Below, in pieces: positions 18,184-27,480 of a DNA stretch of 63,405 nucleotides. The DNA is taken from the NCBI GenBank assembly GCA_017406465.1, contig JAFQYM010000021.1:1-63405 (forward strand). The letters are read 5' to 3'. How positions within the stretch are numbered: the first letter of the stretch is position 1; every line of letters starts with the position of its first letter. The position numbers and the translations under genes were made by a program. The notes beneath the pieces were generated by a model. It saw only the letters and a list, made by a program, of their open reading frames with translations. It was not told where the DNA came from and searched no databases. Source of the stretch: Kiritimatiellia bacterium. Lineage in GTDB: Bacteria > Verrucomicrobiota > Kiritimatiellia > RFP12 > UBA1067.

Positions 18184-21100
18184 ATGAAGAAGACGATTTT
18201 CGGCAAGGGATTCCTGCTCGCGGCGGTGATGCTCGCCGCGTTGGCCGCGTGTGCGGCCACCTACGAGGTGACGGGCGACGTCACGGACCTCGACCTCACG
18301 ACTGGCGCCTACGACGCCGACCGGCTGATAGGTCCTGCGCCGGGCGGCGACCCACGCACGCTTTCCGGTACCCTTACGCATGCGACGGCAACGCTCGAGA
18401 ATCCGTTTTGTCTCATAGGCAACCCGGCGAACACGGCGACATCGGACAAGGTCGGCCAGCTGAACCTGGACGTGACGGGCATAGACGCCACGACGCCCCT
18501 CAGCTTCTCCGGCTATGGCATCTTCTGCCTCGACCAGATGTATCAGATCGACGCTAACTGGTCTGACAGCTACCTTCAGACGGACGGCAACGCAACGGGC
18601 TACTTCTACGAACTTCGGCTTGCCAACCAGGACATCACGCTGGATCGCGACAATCCGTCGAACCTCTACCGCCTCCTGTACGGACCGAACCAAGCGAAGA
18701 GAAAGAAGGACGGCGGCAATACCGTAAGTGCGCAGTGCAGGAATCTTTACGTCGGCTATGGTGACGTCGGCAGCGCGTCGCTGACTCTGCGGAACACAAG
18801 CCTTACCGTGTACGATAATTTCAAGCTAGGCGTAAAGGCGACAACTGACTCGGCCTCTGCCGCAGTGCATGGTTCACTTGTGCTCGACCATGCGGTGCTT
18901 GATGTTTACGGTAGCCGGCAGGACTTCGAGACCGGCAGCGACTGCCTCAACAACTCCTCCCACCTTGGGGCGACCAACGTCGTTGTCCTCGGCGCGGAAA
19001 GCCGGCTTCTCGCCCGGCGAATCTATCAGAAGAAAGCTCCGTCTCTCCTCTTTACGTTTGCGGGCGGAACGCTCGAGACAAGCTGGTCGCGGTCCAACCA
19101 TGACCACCAGCTTTTTACTTCGTCGGATAACGGCAGGATTGTGGTGACGAACGCGCCGGGCTGCGATTTCAGGTTCAAGGTGTCCAGTTCGGAATATTAT
19201 CCGCTTGCGAATTCGCACGTGTCGATTGCCGGCGACGGCGACTTCGTGAAGCTGGGTTCCGGCGATCTGCGCGTAAACGAGCCGATAAGGACAATCGGCG
19301 CAACTCGCATCGAAGAAGGCGTGCTTTCCGTCTCGAAGGACGACGCATTGCCAACGGCAATGTCGATTTCCTCAAATGCCGTCCTTGACATCTGCGGCGT
19401 CCGCCAGACGGTGCAGGCGCCTTGGGGCGACGGGACCATTCGCTCGACTTCGGCGACGCCCGGCACGCTCGCGCTTGTCTGCAACGACAACAGGACGCTT
19501 GGCGGCGTTTATTCCTCCGTCAGCCTCGAAAAGCTCGGCTCTGGAACGCTTACGGCGAAGGGCACGTTCGGCGACGAGATAACCGTCGGCGAAGGCAAGC
19601 TCGTGCTTGCGCCCGTTCCGGCAGACGCAAAGGGGCCAGTGCGCTACTGGCGTTTCAAGGTCGACGACATTCGCGGCAACCCGGACATGATGCAGTTCTC
19701 CGAGGTTAAGTTGCTTTCCTTCGGAACTAACGTTACTGGCGCTGCGTCCGTGACGTACGACACCGTGCATAATCCGGAGAAGAGCAACGGCGGCATACCA
19801 TTCAAGGATGCCGAGAGGCCGGAGCTTGCGTACGACAACAACACCAGCTCGAAGTGGCTTGACTACCGCGCAGGCAAAAAGGAGTCGCAGGAAGTTCGCG
19901 ACTCCGTGTGGCTCAAGTTCGACTTTGGCGAAAACGGCATGCTCGTCACCGGCTACGAGTGGTGGACGGCGGGCGATGCGTCAGAGCGCGATCCCGTGTC
20001 GTGGCGGCTCCAGCGTTCCGATGACGGCGAGAACTGGGAGGACGTAGATGTCCAGACAGGCTACGACGTGACGACGAGCCGCAAAGCGCTCGCCTACCGC
20101 TACGAGAACCCCGCGCTCGGCGTTCAGGTACGTCCGCTCAAGAAGCTCACCGTCGCACCGGGCGCGACACTGGAGATCGACGGAATCGACGTCGTCGCGG
20201 AATCCATCTCTGCGTCGGCAGGGGCGATAACCTTCGCCAACGGCGGAACGCTCACGCAGCTGATCTCCGTCGGCGACAGCGAGACTCGCACGGTGAGGTT
20301 CAAGGACGGCGACATTCCCGCAGGGGCTGGCCTGGAGAAGATCGGCGGCGGAACGGCGACTGTGACGGGGCTTTCGGGTATGACCGGTGCCGTTGCGGTT
20401 GACGGCGGTGTGCTCCAGATCGCCGCCGCGCCCGCGCTGTCCGACGCCAAGTACTTCCGGTTCACTGTCAAGAAGACGTACGGCAGCAAATACCTCCAGC
20501 TTTCCGAACTCTACCTCTATGACAGCCAGAAGAACCGGGTCAACCTCAACCTCAATATGGCGGAGGACGGGTCATCGGTTAGCTCACTTGCCGCCGGGTC
20601 TGCCGTTCTTGTCGAGACTTACAAGAAGTATTCGGGCTCCGAAAGCCCAGCTAAACTCTTTGATGGCAACACTGGCACAAAGTTCTGCCGCACGAAAAAT
20701 CTCGACAACGCAAATGACGATTCCACATGGTGCGCCATTGTGATGCGACTGGCCGATGGCGCGGCACCTGTTGCCTACTATGCCTTCAGAACTGCTGGTG
20801 ACGCGACGCCGGAGCGCAACCCAAAGACATGGACGATGGAGGCTAGCTTGGATGGCAGCACATGGGAGCTTGTTGACGAGCACATCGACGACACTAACAC
20901 GCCGACTCAAACAAATACGGATTCCGCGTATTACGAAGTCTCAATGGAATCTGTGACCGATGATCCAGACAGCAAGTTCTTCAGGTTTACCGTCAAGAAG
21001 ACGTATGGCGACGGCAACCTCCAGATGTCCGAGTTCTCGCTCTACGACGCAGAAAACAACCGCCTCAACGTCAATCTCGTCCATGCGACGGACGGATCCG

Positions 21101-21888
21101 ACGCATCAACGCTGGCGGCTGGTTCATACTGCGCCTGTGGCAGTAGCTATGCCGTGGGTCACGCCGGGCAGTCGGACGAGCAGGGCGTATGGAATGCATT
21201 TGACGGCGATCTGGATACGAAATGGTGCCTGTCAAGCAATCTCAACGCCCCGAGCGACAGCTCGACATGGCGGAGCGTGGTAATCCGGCTCCCGGATGAT
21301 GCGGCGCGCGTGGCGTCATATTCGTTCACTACGGCGAAGAACTCCGGCGAGGCGCCGGCGCGCAATCCATCCGTCTGGACGCTCGAGTCGAGCACGGACG
21401 GTGCCAAGTGGGTGACGGTCGACAAAAGCGAAAACCATGAGAATCCGGGGGCGACTCCGACCGGGATCCAGGAAGAGTCGCAAAAGTTCCAGATTCAGTG
21501 GAGCGATTCGTCTCAGTCTTCCTCTGTCGCCGACCCGGCGTTTGCGGCGGGGTCGACGGTGTCGGTGGCGAGCGGGGCGCGGCTGGCCCTTGACGACGGC
21601 GGCGCGAGCGTAATCTACGGCCTTTCGATCGACGCGGCGGCTGGCGCGGGGACGATCGAGAACTTCAAGGCCGCGGCGTCCGGCGTCATCTATCTCACAA
21701 ACGTGACGAATCCGTCCTCCTTGGCGCGGTCCGGCGTCGACTTGATTACCTTCGAGAACTGCCCCGTGCGTCCGTCGTTCGCGGGCTGGACGGTCTACGT
21801 CAACGGACAGCCGACGAGCTATCGGGTCAAGGCCACCGACACCGGGCTTCAGCTTTCATCGCTTGGGCTCACAATTATCCTGAGGTGA
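18184..21888 (+). CDS. Large secreted protein with autotransporter-type beta repeats and three discoidin (F5/8C) domains
   Basis: A secreted protein of 1234 residues with a signal peptide (GFLLAAVMLAALAACAA). Residues ~30-480 look beta-helical and contain passenger-type repeats such as LEKLGSGTLTAKGTFGDEITVGEGKLVLAP-like strings, with others near FVKLGSGDLRV and LEKIGGGTATV. Three discoidin-like (F5/8 type C, CBM32-like) domains follow at about 482-635, 750-918 and 929-1088. The second and third share FRFTVKKTYG and are recent duplicates. No catalytic motif was found. A glycan-binding or surface-display role beside the GH92 enzymes is likely. The C-terminus is not a standard beta-barrel. The gene is 31 bases after the peptidase and is probably co-transcribed with it. 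Confidence 0.72.
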   Translation: MKKTIFGKGFLLAAVMLAALAACAATYEVTGDVTDLDLTTGAYDADRLIGPAPGGDPRTLSGTLTHATATLENPFCLIGNPANTATSDKVGQLNLDVTGIDATTPLSFSGYGIFCLDQMYQIDANWSDSYLQTDGNATGYFYELRLANQDITLDRDNPSNLYRLLYGPNQAKRKKDGGNTVSAQCRNLYVGYGDVGSASLTLRNTSLTVYDNFKLGVKATTDSASAAVHGSLVLDHAVLDVYGSRQDFETGSDCLNNSSHLGATNVVVLGAESRLLARRIYQKKAPSLLFTFAGGTLETSWSRSNHDHQLFTSSDNGRIVVTNAPGCDFRFKVSSSEYYPLANSHVSIAGDGDFVKLGSGDLRVNEPIRTIGATRIEEGVLSVSKDDALPTAMSISSNAVLDICGVRQTVQAPWGDGTIRSTSATPGTLALVCNDNRTLGGVYSSVSLEKLGSGTLTAKGTFGDEITVGEGKLVLAPVPADAKGPVRYWRFKVDDIRGNPDMMQFSEVKLLSFGTNVTGAASVTYDTVHNPEKSNGGIPFKDAERPELAYDNNTSSKWLDYRAGKKESQEVRDSVWLKFDFGENGMLVTGYEWWTAGDASERDPVSWRLQRSDDGENWEDVDVQTGYDVTTSRKALAYRYENPALGVQVRPLKKLTVAPGATLEIDGIDVVAESISASAGAITFANGGTLTQLISVGDSETRTVRFKDGDIPAGAGLEKIGGGTATVTGLSGMTGAVAVDGGVLQIAAAPALSDAKYFRFTVKKTYGSKYLQLSELYLYDSQKNRVNLNLNMAEDGSSVSSLAAGSAVLVETYKKYSGSESPAKLFDGNTGTKFCRTKNLDNANDDSTWCAIVMRLADGAAPVAYYAFRTAGDATPERNPKTWTMEASLDGSTWELVDEHIDDTNTPTQTNTDSAYYEVSMESVTDDPDSKFFRFTVKKTYGDGNLQMSEFSLYDAENNRLNVNLVHATDGSDASTLAAGSYCACGSSYAVGHAGQSDEQGVWNAFDGDLDTKWCLSSNLNAPSDSSTWRSVVIRLPDDAARVASYSFTTAKNSGEAPARNPSVWTLESSTDGAKWVTVDKSENHENPGATPTGIQEESQKFQIQWSDSSQSSSVADPAFAAGSTVSVASGARLALDDGGASVIYGLSIDAAAGAGTIENFKAAASGVIYLTNVTNPSSLARSGVDLITFENCPVRPSFAGWTVYVNGQPTSYRVKATDTGLQLSSLGLTIILR

Positions 21889-21910
21889 CGAACAACGAGA
21901 TCAAGTGTCA

Positions 21911-24541
21911 ATGAAATACAACATGAGCAACGTCAGGCAACTGTGTTTTATCGCAGCATTCGCCTCGGCGACATTGGCGCAGGGTGCCGCCGACGCGAAG
22001 GCGGATGTCCTGAGATGGGTGGATCCGTTCATAGGCACCGAGGGAACGGGCCACACGACGCCCGCCGCGACGTGTCCGTTCGGCATGGTGCAGCCAGGCC
22101 CTGACACGAGCCACAGCGGGTGGGAGCACTGCTCCGGCTACCAGTACGGCGACGAACGCATTGAGCGCTTTTCGCAGAACCACCTGAGCGGAACCGGGTG
22201 CAGCGAATTCACGGACGTCGGCTTCATGCCGTTCGCGGGCGATTTCGACGCGGCATGGAGCCGCGACTGCTACCAGAACATCGACAAGGCGACCGAGAAG
22301 GCGTCTCCAGGCTACTACGCCGTTACCCTCGACACCGGCGTTCGTATCGAGATGACCTGTACGGAACGCGTCGCGCTCTACAGAATCACCTACCTGAAAT
22401 CGCCAGCCCATCTGCTCTTCGATCCCTCCTGGTCGTTCAGGGCGGTGCGTTCGGCCGATGTCACGCCGATGAAGGACGGTCGCATGTCGGGGCATGTCTT
22501 TCGTGACGGCTGGCCGAGCCACGACTACTACTTTGCCTGGGAGACGTCCGAAAATCCCGTGAGTTCCCGTGTCGTGCAGCGCATTGGCGAGGACCGGCTT
22601 GAAAAGACGGCCTACACCTTCGCATTGAAGGAAGGGGGCGTCCTCTACCTGAAGGTCTCGCTTTCCCGCACTTCTGCGGAAGGCGCGCGCCGGAACATGG
22701 ACGCGGAGATTCCGGGGTGGGACTTCGACGCCGTGCTCAAGGCTGCGCAGGCGAAGTGGCGCGCCATCCTCTCTCGCGTGGAGGCCAAGGGGACGGACGA
22801 GCAGATGAAGGCGCTCTACACGTCGATATACCACCTCTGCTTCCAGCCGAACCTCATATCGGACGTTGGCGAAGGCGAAGTGTATTCGACGTTCTCGTGC
22901 TGGGACACCTACCGTGCGGCAGGTCCGCTCTACACGATACTTGTGCCAGAGCGCGTGCCGGACTTCATCAACTCGATGCTGTGGCATTTCGACAGGAACG
23001 GCTATCTGCCGGTGTGGACGCTGTGGGGCGGCGACAACCAATGCATGATCGGCGTACACTCCGTGCCGATGATTGTCGACGCGTACCTGAAGGGGTTCAA
23101 TGGCGTTGACTGGGAGCGCGCCTGGGGCTGCGTCAAGACGACGCTCACAAAGAACCGCCGGCGCGGCATTGCGCGCTACGACCTGCTCGACAAATACGGC
23201 TGGTATCCCTTCGACCACATCAGGAACGAAAGCGTTTCGCGGCTCCTTGAGAACTGCTACGACGACGCATGCGCGGCGCGCTTCGCCGAGGCGCTCGGCA
23301 AGAAGGACGACGCGCGCTTCTTCCACGACCGCTCGCTCACGTGGACAAACTGCTTCGACGCCTCGACGGGGTTCATCCGCGCGCGCGACTCGAAGGGCGC
23401 GTGGCGCAATCCGCTCGATCCCTACAAGATACACGGCTGCGACTACACGGAGGGGAACGCCTTCCACTGGAACTGGCATACGATGCACGCCCCCGGCACG
23501 CTCGTCAGTCTCATGGGCGGGAAGACTGCCGCGCTGAAGCGACTTGAGGGGCTTTTCAAGGAAGACTCGACAAAGGGCGTTGGCGCGATTCCCGACGTCA
23601 CGGGCCTCATCGGGCAGTATTGCCACGGCAACGAGCCGAGCCAGCACGTCATCTACTTCTTTTCGCTTCTCGGGCGACGAGACCTCGCGGCCAAGTACAT
23701 CAACGAGGTGATGGAGTCGCAGTACGGCGTAACTCCGGACGGGCTGTGCGGAAACGACGACTGCGGGCAGATGAGCGCGTGGTACGTCTTTTCGGCACTT
23801 GGGTTCTACCCGTTCGATCCGTGCGGCGCGGGCTACGTCATCGGCGAGGCGCAGATGCGGGAGGTCGCGCTCCGCGTGGGGGATGGCGGGAAGACGTTCC
23901 GGGTTGTCTCCGACTGCCCCGGCGTGCTGTCCGAAGCTGTTGCGCTCGACGGCCGTGCGCTTGACGGCATGCGCCTCCGTCACGCCGACGTGGTGAAAGG
24001 CGGCGAGCTCAGGTTCTCGCATGCGCCCGGCACAAAACCGGTGCCGCCGAGGAAGGACGGCATTGCGGCGCGTGCGGCCGCCTACAACGCGCACTGTGCG
24101 CTTGTTGCGCGTCTTGCGGCTGAGCGGCCGATTGCCGTGGACCTGGCGGCCGTCGGCGGGGATGCGTCCGGCTATGCCGAGAACGAGTCTCCTGCCATGG
24201 CGTTCGTCGCCGAGAAGGGCGGTAAGCTTTGCTGCGACTGGAAGGGCTCGCTTGTGCTGACGGTCTCGCTTGCGGATCCGGAGAAGGTGACGCGCTACAC
24301 CATCGCATCGGCTAACGACTACCCGGGCCGCGACCCCTCGACATGGACCCTCTATGCTTCGAAAGACGGTTTGAAGTGGATGCCTGTCGACGAGCAGAAG
24401 GGCGTGGAGTTCCCTTCGCGTAATTACATCAGGGAGTTCTCGCTTGCAGAACCTGTCACGGCAAAGGCGTTCAAGCTCGTCGTGACGGCTCACGGAGGCG
24501 ACGGCAAGGTGCAGTTCTCACGCGTCACGTTCCGCCGTTGA
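21911..24541 (+). CDS. Secreted GH92 alpha-mannosidase with C-terminal discoidin-like domain (second copy)
   Basis: A GH92 enzyme of about 876 residues, clearly paralogous to the one at 15090. Conserved blocks include DPFIGTEGTGHTTPAATCPFG, NHLSGTGCSEF, the acid motif HGNEPSQH (about residue 571) and the base motif GNDDCGQMSAWY (about residue 614). Unlike the first copy it carries an extra C-terminal domain (about 730-876). Segments such as TIASANDYPGRDPSTWTLYASKDG look like an F5/8C carbohydrate-binding fold. A signal peptide follows the ATG at 21911 (CFIAAFASATLAQGAAD). A GTG at 21905 and an ATG at 21923 are alternatives. It is last in the operon. The two GH92 enzymes may differ in linkage preference (inference). 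Confidence 0.9.
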   Translation: MKYNMSNVRQLCFIAAFASATLAQGAADAKADVLRWVDPFIGTEGTGHTTPAATCPFGMVQPGPDTSHSGWEHCSGYQYGDERIERFSQNHLSGTGCSEFTDVGFMPFAGDFDAAWSRDCYQNIDKATEKASPGYYAVTLDTGVRIEMTCTERVALYRITYLKSPAHLLFDPSWSFRAVRSADVTPMKDGRMSGHVFRDGWPSHDYYFAWETSENPVSSRVVQRIGEDRLEKTAYTFALKEGGVLYLKVSLSRTSAEGARRNMDAEIPGWDFDAVLKAAQAKWRAILSRVEAKGTDEQMKALYTSIYHLCFQPNLISDVGEGEVYSTFSCWDTYRAAGPLYTILVPERVPDFINSMLWHFDRNGYLPVWTLWGGDNQCMIGVHSVPMIVDAYLKGFNGVDWERAWGCVKTTLTKNRRRGIARYDLLDKYGWYPFDHIRNESVSRLLENCYDDACAARFAEALGKKDDARFFHDRSLTWTNCFDASTGFIRARDSKGAWRNPLDPYKIHGCDYTEGNAFHWNWHTMHAPGTLVSLMGGKTAALKRLEGLFKEDSTKGVGAIPDVTGLIGQYCHGNEPSQHVIYFFSLLGRRDLAAKYINEVMESQYGVTPDGLCGNDDCGQMSAWYVFSALGFYPFDPCGAGYVIGEAQMREVALRVGDGGKTFRVVSDCPGVLSEAVALDGRALDGMRLRHADVVKGGELRFSHAPGTKPVPPRKDGIAARAAAYNAHCALVARLAAERPIAVDLAAVGGDASGYAENESPAMAFVAEKGGKLCCDWKGSLVLTVSLADPEKVTRYTIASANDYPGRDPSTWTLYASKDGLKWMPVDEQKGVEFPSRNYIREFSLAEPVTAKAFKLVVTAHGGDGKVQFSRVTFRR

Positions 24542-24712
24542 CGTCCGGACGAAAATTGCCTGCTGAGCAGCACTGAGTCCTGCCAGCGTGCTCGCGCGCG
24601 CCAGCCGGGCTATAGCCACGAATTGTGTGCAGCCCTCGTTGGGGTGTAAATATGGTATACTATGCTCACCTATGCGGAATAGTCTTTCTGAAACCTGAAA
24701 GGAGATTCAAAG
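24542..24712 (+). promoter_or_regulatory. Intergenic region with promoter and Shine-Dalgarno for the spermidine operon
   Basis: The proximal part holds TATGGTATACTATGC, with -10 TATACT at 24656-24661, and a strong Shine-Dalgarno AAAGGAG (24698-24704) 8 bases ahead of ATG 24713. The 24542-24640 stretch shows GC-rich imperfect palindromes but no clear terminator T-tract. Confidence 0.55.
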
Positions 24713-26014
24713 ATGGCGAAGAGAGTGATGCTCATTGGCGCTGGCGGAGTCGCCGGAGTTGCGGCCGCGAAGATGGCCCAGAACCCTGATGTGTTCGGCG
24801 AGATCCTGATCGCTTCACGCACGCAGTCGCGCTGCGACGCCATCAAGGCGGACGTCGACCGTCGCGCGGCCGAAGGAAAGGGCGCGTGGGCAAAGGCGGC
24901 AAAGTCTCCTGCGAAGATCACGACTGCGCAGATCGACGCGATGGATACGCCGCGTCTCGTCGCGATGATCCGCGAGTTCAAGCCCGATCTTGTCATGAAC
25001 ATCGCTCTTCCCTACCAGGACCTCGCGATCATGGATGCGTGCCTCGAGGCGGGTGTTTCCTATCTCGACACCGCCAACTACGAGCCGCCGGACGAGGCGC
25101 ACTTCGAGTACTCCTGGCAGTGGGCGTACCGCGAGAAGTTTGAGAAGGCGGGACTTACCGCTATCCTCGGTTGCGGTTTCGACCCTGGCGTAACGCAGGT
25201 GTTCTCGGCCTACGCGCAGAAGCACTACTTCGACACTATCGAGACGCTCGACATCCTCGACTGCAACGGCGGCGATCACGGGTATCCTTTCGCGACGAAC
25301 TTTAACCCCGAGATCAACATTCGCGAAGTCGCCGCGAAGGGCAGCTACTGGGTAGCCGATCCTAAGGACGACAAGCCCGAGGTCGCCGTCGAGAACAAGA
25401 AGGCATTCGACAAGGGCTATTGGGTCGAGACCGCGCCTATGGCTATCAAGCGCGAGTATGTCTTTGACCAGGTTGGCAAGAAGGACATGTACCTTCTCCA
25501 CCACGAGGAGCTCGAGTCGCTCGGCTGCAACCTGAAGGGCATCAAGCGAATTCGCTTCTTCATGACTTTCGGACAGAGCTATTTGACGCACCTCAAGTGC
25601 CTTGAGAATGTGGGGCTTACGCGCATCGACCCGATTGACTTCAAGGGACAGAAGATCATTCCTATCGAGTTCTTGAAGGCGCTTCTTCCCGACCCCGCGT
25701 CTCTCGGCCCCCGCACAAAGGGCAAGACGAACATCGGTTGCATCTTCCACGGCGAGAAGGACGGCAAGCCGGTCGATTATTACGTGTATAATGTTTGCGA
25801 CCATCAGGAGTGCTACGCTGAGGTCGGTTCGCAGGCGATCAGCTACACGACGGGCGTCCCCGCGATGATCGGCGCAAAGATGTTCCTCGAGGGCAAGTGG
25901 ACTACTAAGGGCGTCCACACATGTGAGGAATTTGACCCCGATCCGTTCATGGCCGAGCTCAATGTTCAAGGGCTTCCGTGGCAGGAGACGTTCGATCCCG
26001 TCAAGGTTCCTTGA
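24713..26014 (+). CDS. Saccharopine-dehydrogenase-like carboxy(nor)spermidine dehydrogenase
   Basis: A NAD(P)-dependent enzyme of 433 residues with an N-terminal Rossmann loop (MLIGAGGVAGVAAAKMAQN) and the LYS9/saccharopine-dehydrogenase C-terminal domain (AILGCGFDPGVTQVFSAYA, DILDCNGGDHGYPFATNFNPEINI). This subgroup reductively condenses aspartate semialdehyde with putrescine or diaminopropane to give carboxyspermidine or carboxynorspermidine. The next gene, overlapping by one base, is the matching decarboxylase. The pair therefore forms the alternative spermidine/norspermidine route common in gut bacteria. Which diamine is used cannot be read here. Confidence 0.85.
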   Translation: MAKRVMLIGAGGVAGVAAAKMAQNPDVFGEILIASRTQSRCDAIKADVDRRAAEGKGAWAKAAKSPAKITTAQIDAMDTPRLVAMIREFKPDLVMNIALPYQDLAIMDACLEAGVSYLDTANYEPPDEAHFEYSWQWAYREKFEKAGLTAILGCGFDPGVTQVFSAYAQKHYFDTIETLDILDCNGGDHGYPFATNFNPEINIREVAAKGSYWVADPKDDKPEVAVENKKAFDKGYWVETAPMAIKREYVFDQVGKKDMYLLHHEELESLGCNLKGIKRIRFFMTFGQSYLTHLKCLENVGLTRIDPIDFKGQKIIPIEFLKALLPDPASLGPRTKGKTNIGCIFHGEKDGKPVDYYVYNVCDHQECYAEVGSQAISYTTGVPAMIGAKMFLEGKWTTKGVHTCEEFDPDPFMAELNVQGLPWQETFDPVKVP

Positions 26015-27165
26015 TGCCAAGATACGTCATCGACGAAGCGGCGCTTGTGCGCAATCTGGAGGTCCTCAAGGGAGTCTCCGACAGGACGGGCGTCAAGATA
26101 CTCCTTGCGCAGAAGGCGTTTTCGTGCACTGCCGTCTATCCGCTGTGCGCGAAGTTCCTCGCGGGCACGACGGCGAGTTCGCTTTTCGAGGCGAAGCATG
26201 GGCACGACAATTTTGGCGGCGAGACGCATGTTTTCGCGCCGGCGTTCGATTCTGGCGAGATGGACGAAATCCTCTCTCTCGTCGACCACATCGTCTTCAA
26301 TTCTCCGCGCCAGGTTGCGCTCTACGGCGAAATGGCGCGCAAGCGCGGCGTTTCAGTTGGGCTTAGGGTCAATCCTGAGGTTTCCGTCGCCACGACGCCC
26401 GCGTATGATCCGTGCCGCCCCTCGTCGCGGCTTGGCACCAGACTTGCCGACTTGAATGCCTCGCTCTCGACTCGCAACTTTAAACTTTCAACTTTAAACT
26501 TTGAACTTTCAATTCTTGACGGTCTGCATTTTCACTGCCTTTGCGAGCAGGGGCTTGATGAGCTGAAGAAAGTCCTTGCCGGCTTCGAGGAAAAGTTCGG
26601 CGAGTTCCTTCCGCAGATGAAGTGGGTGAACTTTGGCGGCGGGCATCATATCACGCGCGAGGGCTACGACGTCGAGGGGCTTGTCGCGCTCCTCAATGAC
26701 TTCCGCACGCGTCATCCGCATCTTGAGGTCTACCTTGAGCCGGGCGAGGCGATTGCGCTCAACGCCGGGACGCTCGAGTCGCGCGTCCTTGAAATACAGC
26801 CGAAGGGCGCGGACGGCGTTTCCAACGCGATTCTCGACACGAGCGCCGCGTGCCACATGCCCGACGTCATCGAGATGCCATATACCCCGCCGCTCGTCGG
26901 CGCCGAGAAGGGGGCTGGCGGACCATACGCCTACCGTTTCGGCGGGCCGACGTGCCTTGCGGGTGACGAGATAGGCGTCTATTCGTTCAAGCACAAGCTG
27001 TGCGAAGGCGACACGGTTGTCTTTGGCGACATGGCGATCTACACGATGGTCAAGAACAACACTTTCAACGGCATAAACCTCCCGGAAATAGTCCTTCGCC
27101 ATATCGACGGCTCTGAAGAGCTCGTCCGCCGCTTCGGCTACGCCGACTTCGCGGGAAGAATTTAG
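26014..27165 (+). CDS. nspC: Carboxynorspermidine/carboxyspermidine decarboxylase
   Basis: A fold-type III PLP decarboxylase (383 residues) completing (nor)spermidine synthesis. The PLP lysine lies in ILLAQKAFS. Family blocks include FNSPRQVALYG, GLRVNPEVS, DGLHFHCLCEQ, NFGGGHHITREGYD, EPGEAIALNAGTLESRV and GGPTCLAGDEIG. ATG 26014 overlaps the upstream stop by one base; the longer frame from 25978 runs into the previous gene. Residues ~155-168, between SSRLG and DGLHFHC, are encoded by a decayed 7-bp tandem repeat inserted in frame in a loop that is short in relatives. The enzyme probably still works because all catalytic blocks are intact. Confidence 0.88.
   Translation: MPRYVIDEAALVRNLEVLKGVSDRTGVKILLAQKAFSCTAVYPLCAKFLAGTTASSLFEAKHGHDNFGGETHVFAPAFDSGEMDEILSLVDHIVFNSPRQVALYGEMARKRGVSVGLRVNPEVSVATTPAYDPCRPSSRLGTRLADLNASLSTRNFKLSTLNFELSILDGLHFHCLCEQGLDELKKVLAGFEEKFGEFLPQMKWVNFGGGHHITREGYDVEGLVALLNDFRTRHPHLEVYLEPGEAIALNAGTLESRVLEIQPKGADGVSNAILDTSAACHMPDVIEMPYTPPLVGAEKGAGGPYAYRFGGPTCLAGDEIGVYSFKHKLCEGDTVVFGDMAIYTMVKNNTFNGINLPEIVLRHIDGSEELVRRFGYADFAGRI
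26476..26517 (+). repeat. Heptanucleotide tandem repeat (AACTTTN) inside nspC
   Basis: Five AACTTTN units (N = A, C, A, G, C) and a degenerate sixth run in tandem. They are translated as RNFKLSTLNFELSIL-like residues. The segment is strikingly AT-rich compared with the surrounding gene, indicating insertion of a short repeat array. Confidence 0.9.
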
Positions 27166-27206
27166 ATTAATTATGTCGCTTTTTGTCCTGCTATGCTGGT
27201 TTATGG

Positions 27207-27212
27207 TATAAT
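27207..27212 (+). promoter_or_regulatory. -10 element TATAAT ahead of the truncated AAA gene
   Basis: TATGGTATAATAC is an extended consensus -10 that ends 8 bases before ATG 27221. It may now supply transcription to the giant gene at 27481, about 260 bases downstream. Confidence 0.5.
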
Positions 27213-27220
27213 ACCTGCCG

Positions 27221-27454
27221 ATGAGGCCCATAGCCACTGACACTGCCGATTTTCCGTCTTTGCGCAGGGACGGGAAAATCTACGTGGACAAGACGATGTA
27301 CATTCATCGCATTGTCACGGATTGCAACACGAAACTCTTCTTCATGTCGCGTCCGCGAAGATTCGGGAAGTCTTTGACGATTTCCGCCTTGAAGGCAATC
27401 TTCTTTACACGCCGCCTCGTCGGCTACGCGGCGGAGCGGTGGAAAACAACATGA
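27221..27454 (+). pseudogene. Truncated AAA-ATPase-like / PD-(D/E)XK (DUF1703-type) gene
   Basis: The 77-codon product begins with the canonical N-terminus of the AAA-ATPase-like/DUF1703 family: a DFPSLRRDGKIYVDKTMYI segment followed by FFMSRPRRFGKSLTISALKAIFF with the P-loop-like RRFGKS. Full-length members are about 500 residues. Here the frame ends after residue 77 in unrelated residues (RRLVGYAAERWKTT). The ATPase core and nuclease domain are missing, so it is a remnant. The start codon and promoter are intact. These genes are often multicopy and mobile in gut genomes. Confidence 0.75.
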
Positions 27455-27480
27455 TAATTTCGACAACCGAAAGGAAAAAC

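Noticed and set aside
21908..24493. Very long minus-strand open frame opposite the second GH92 gene
   Set aside because: It is the antisense shadow of a GC-rich GH92 gene; its translation is Arg/His/Val-rich with no recognisable domain.
27322..27480. Upstream extension of the giant protein
   Set aside because: The extension would precede the signal peptide and lies in a shifted frame within the truncated AAA gene; a Shine-Dalgarno-like GAAAGG favours 27481.
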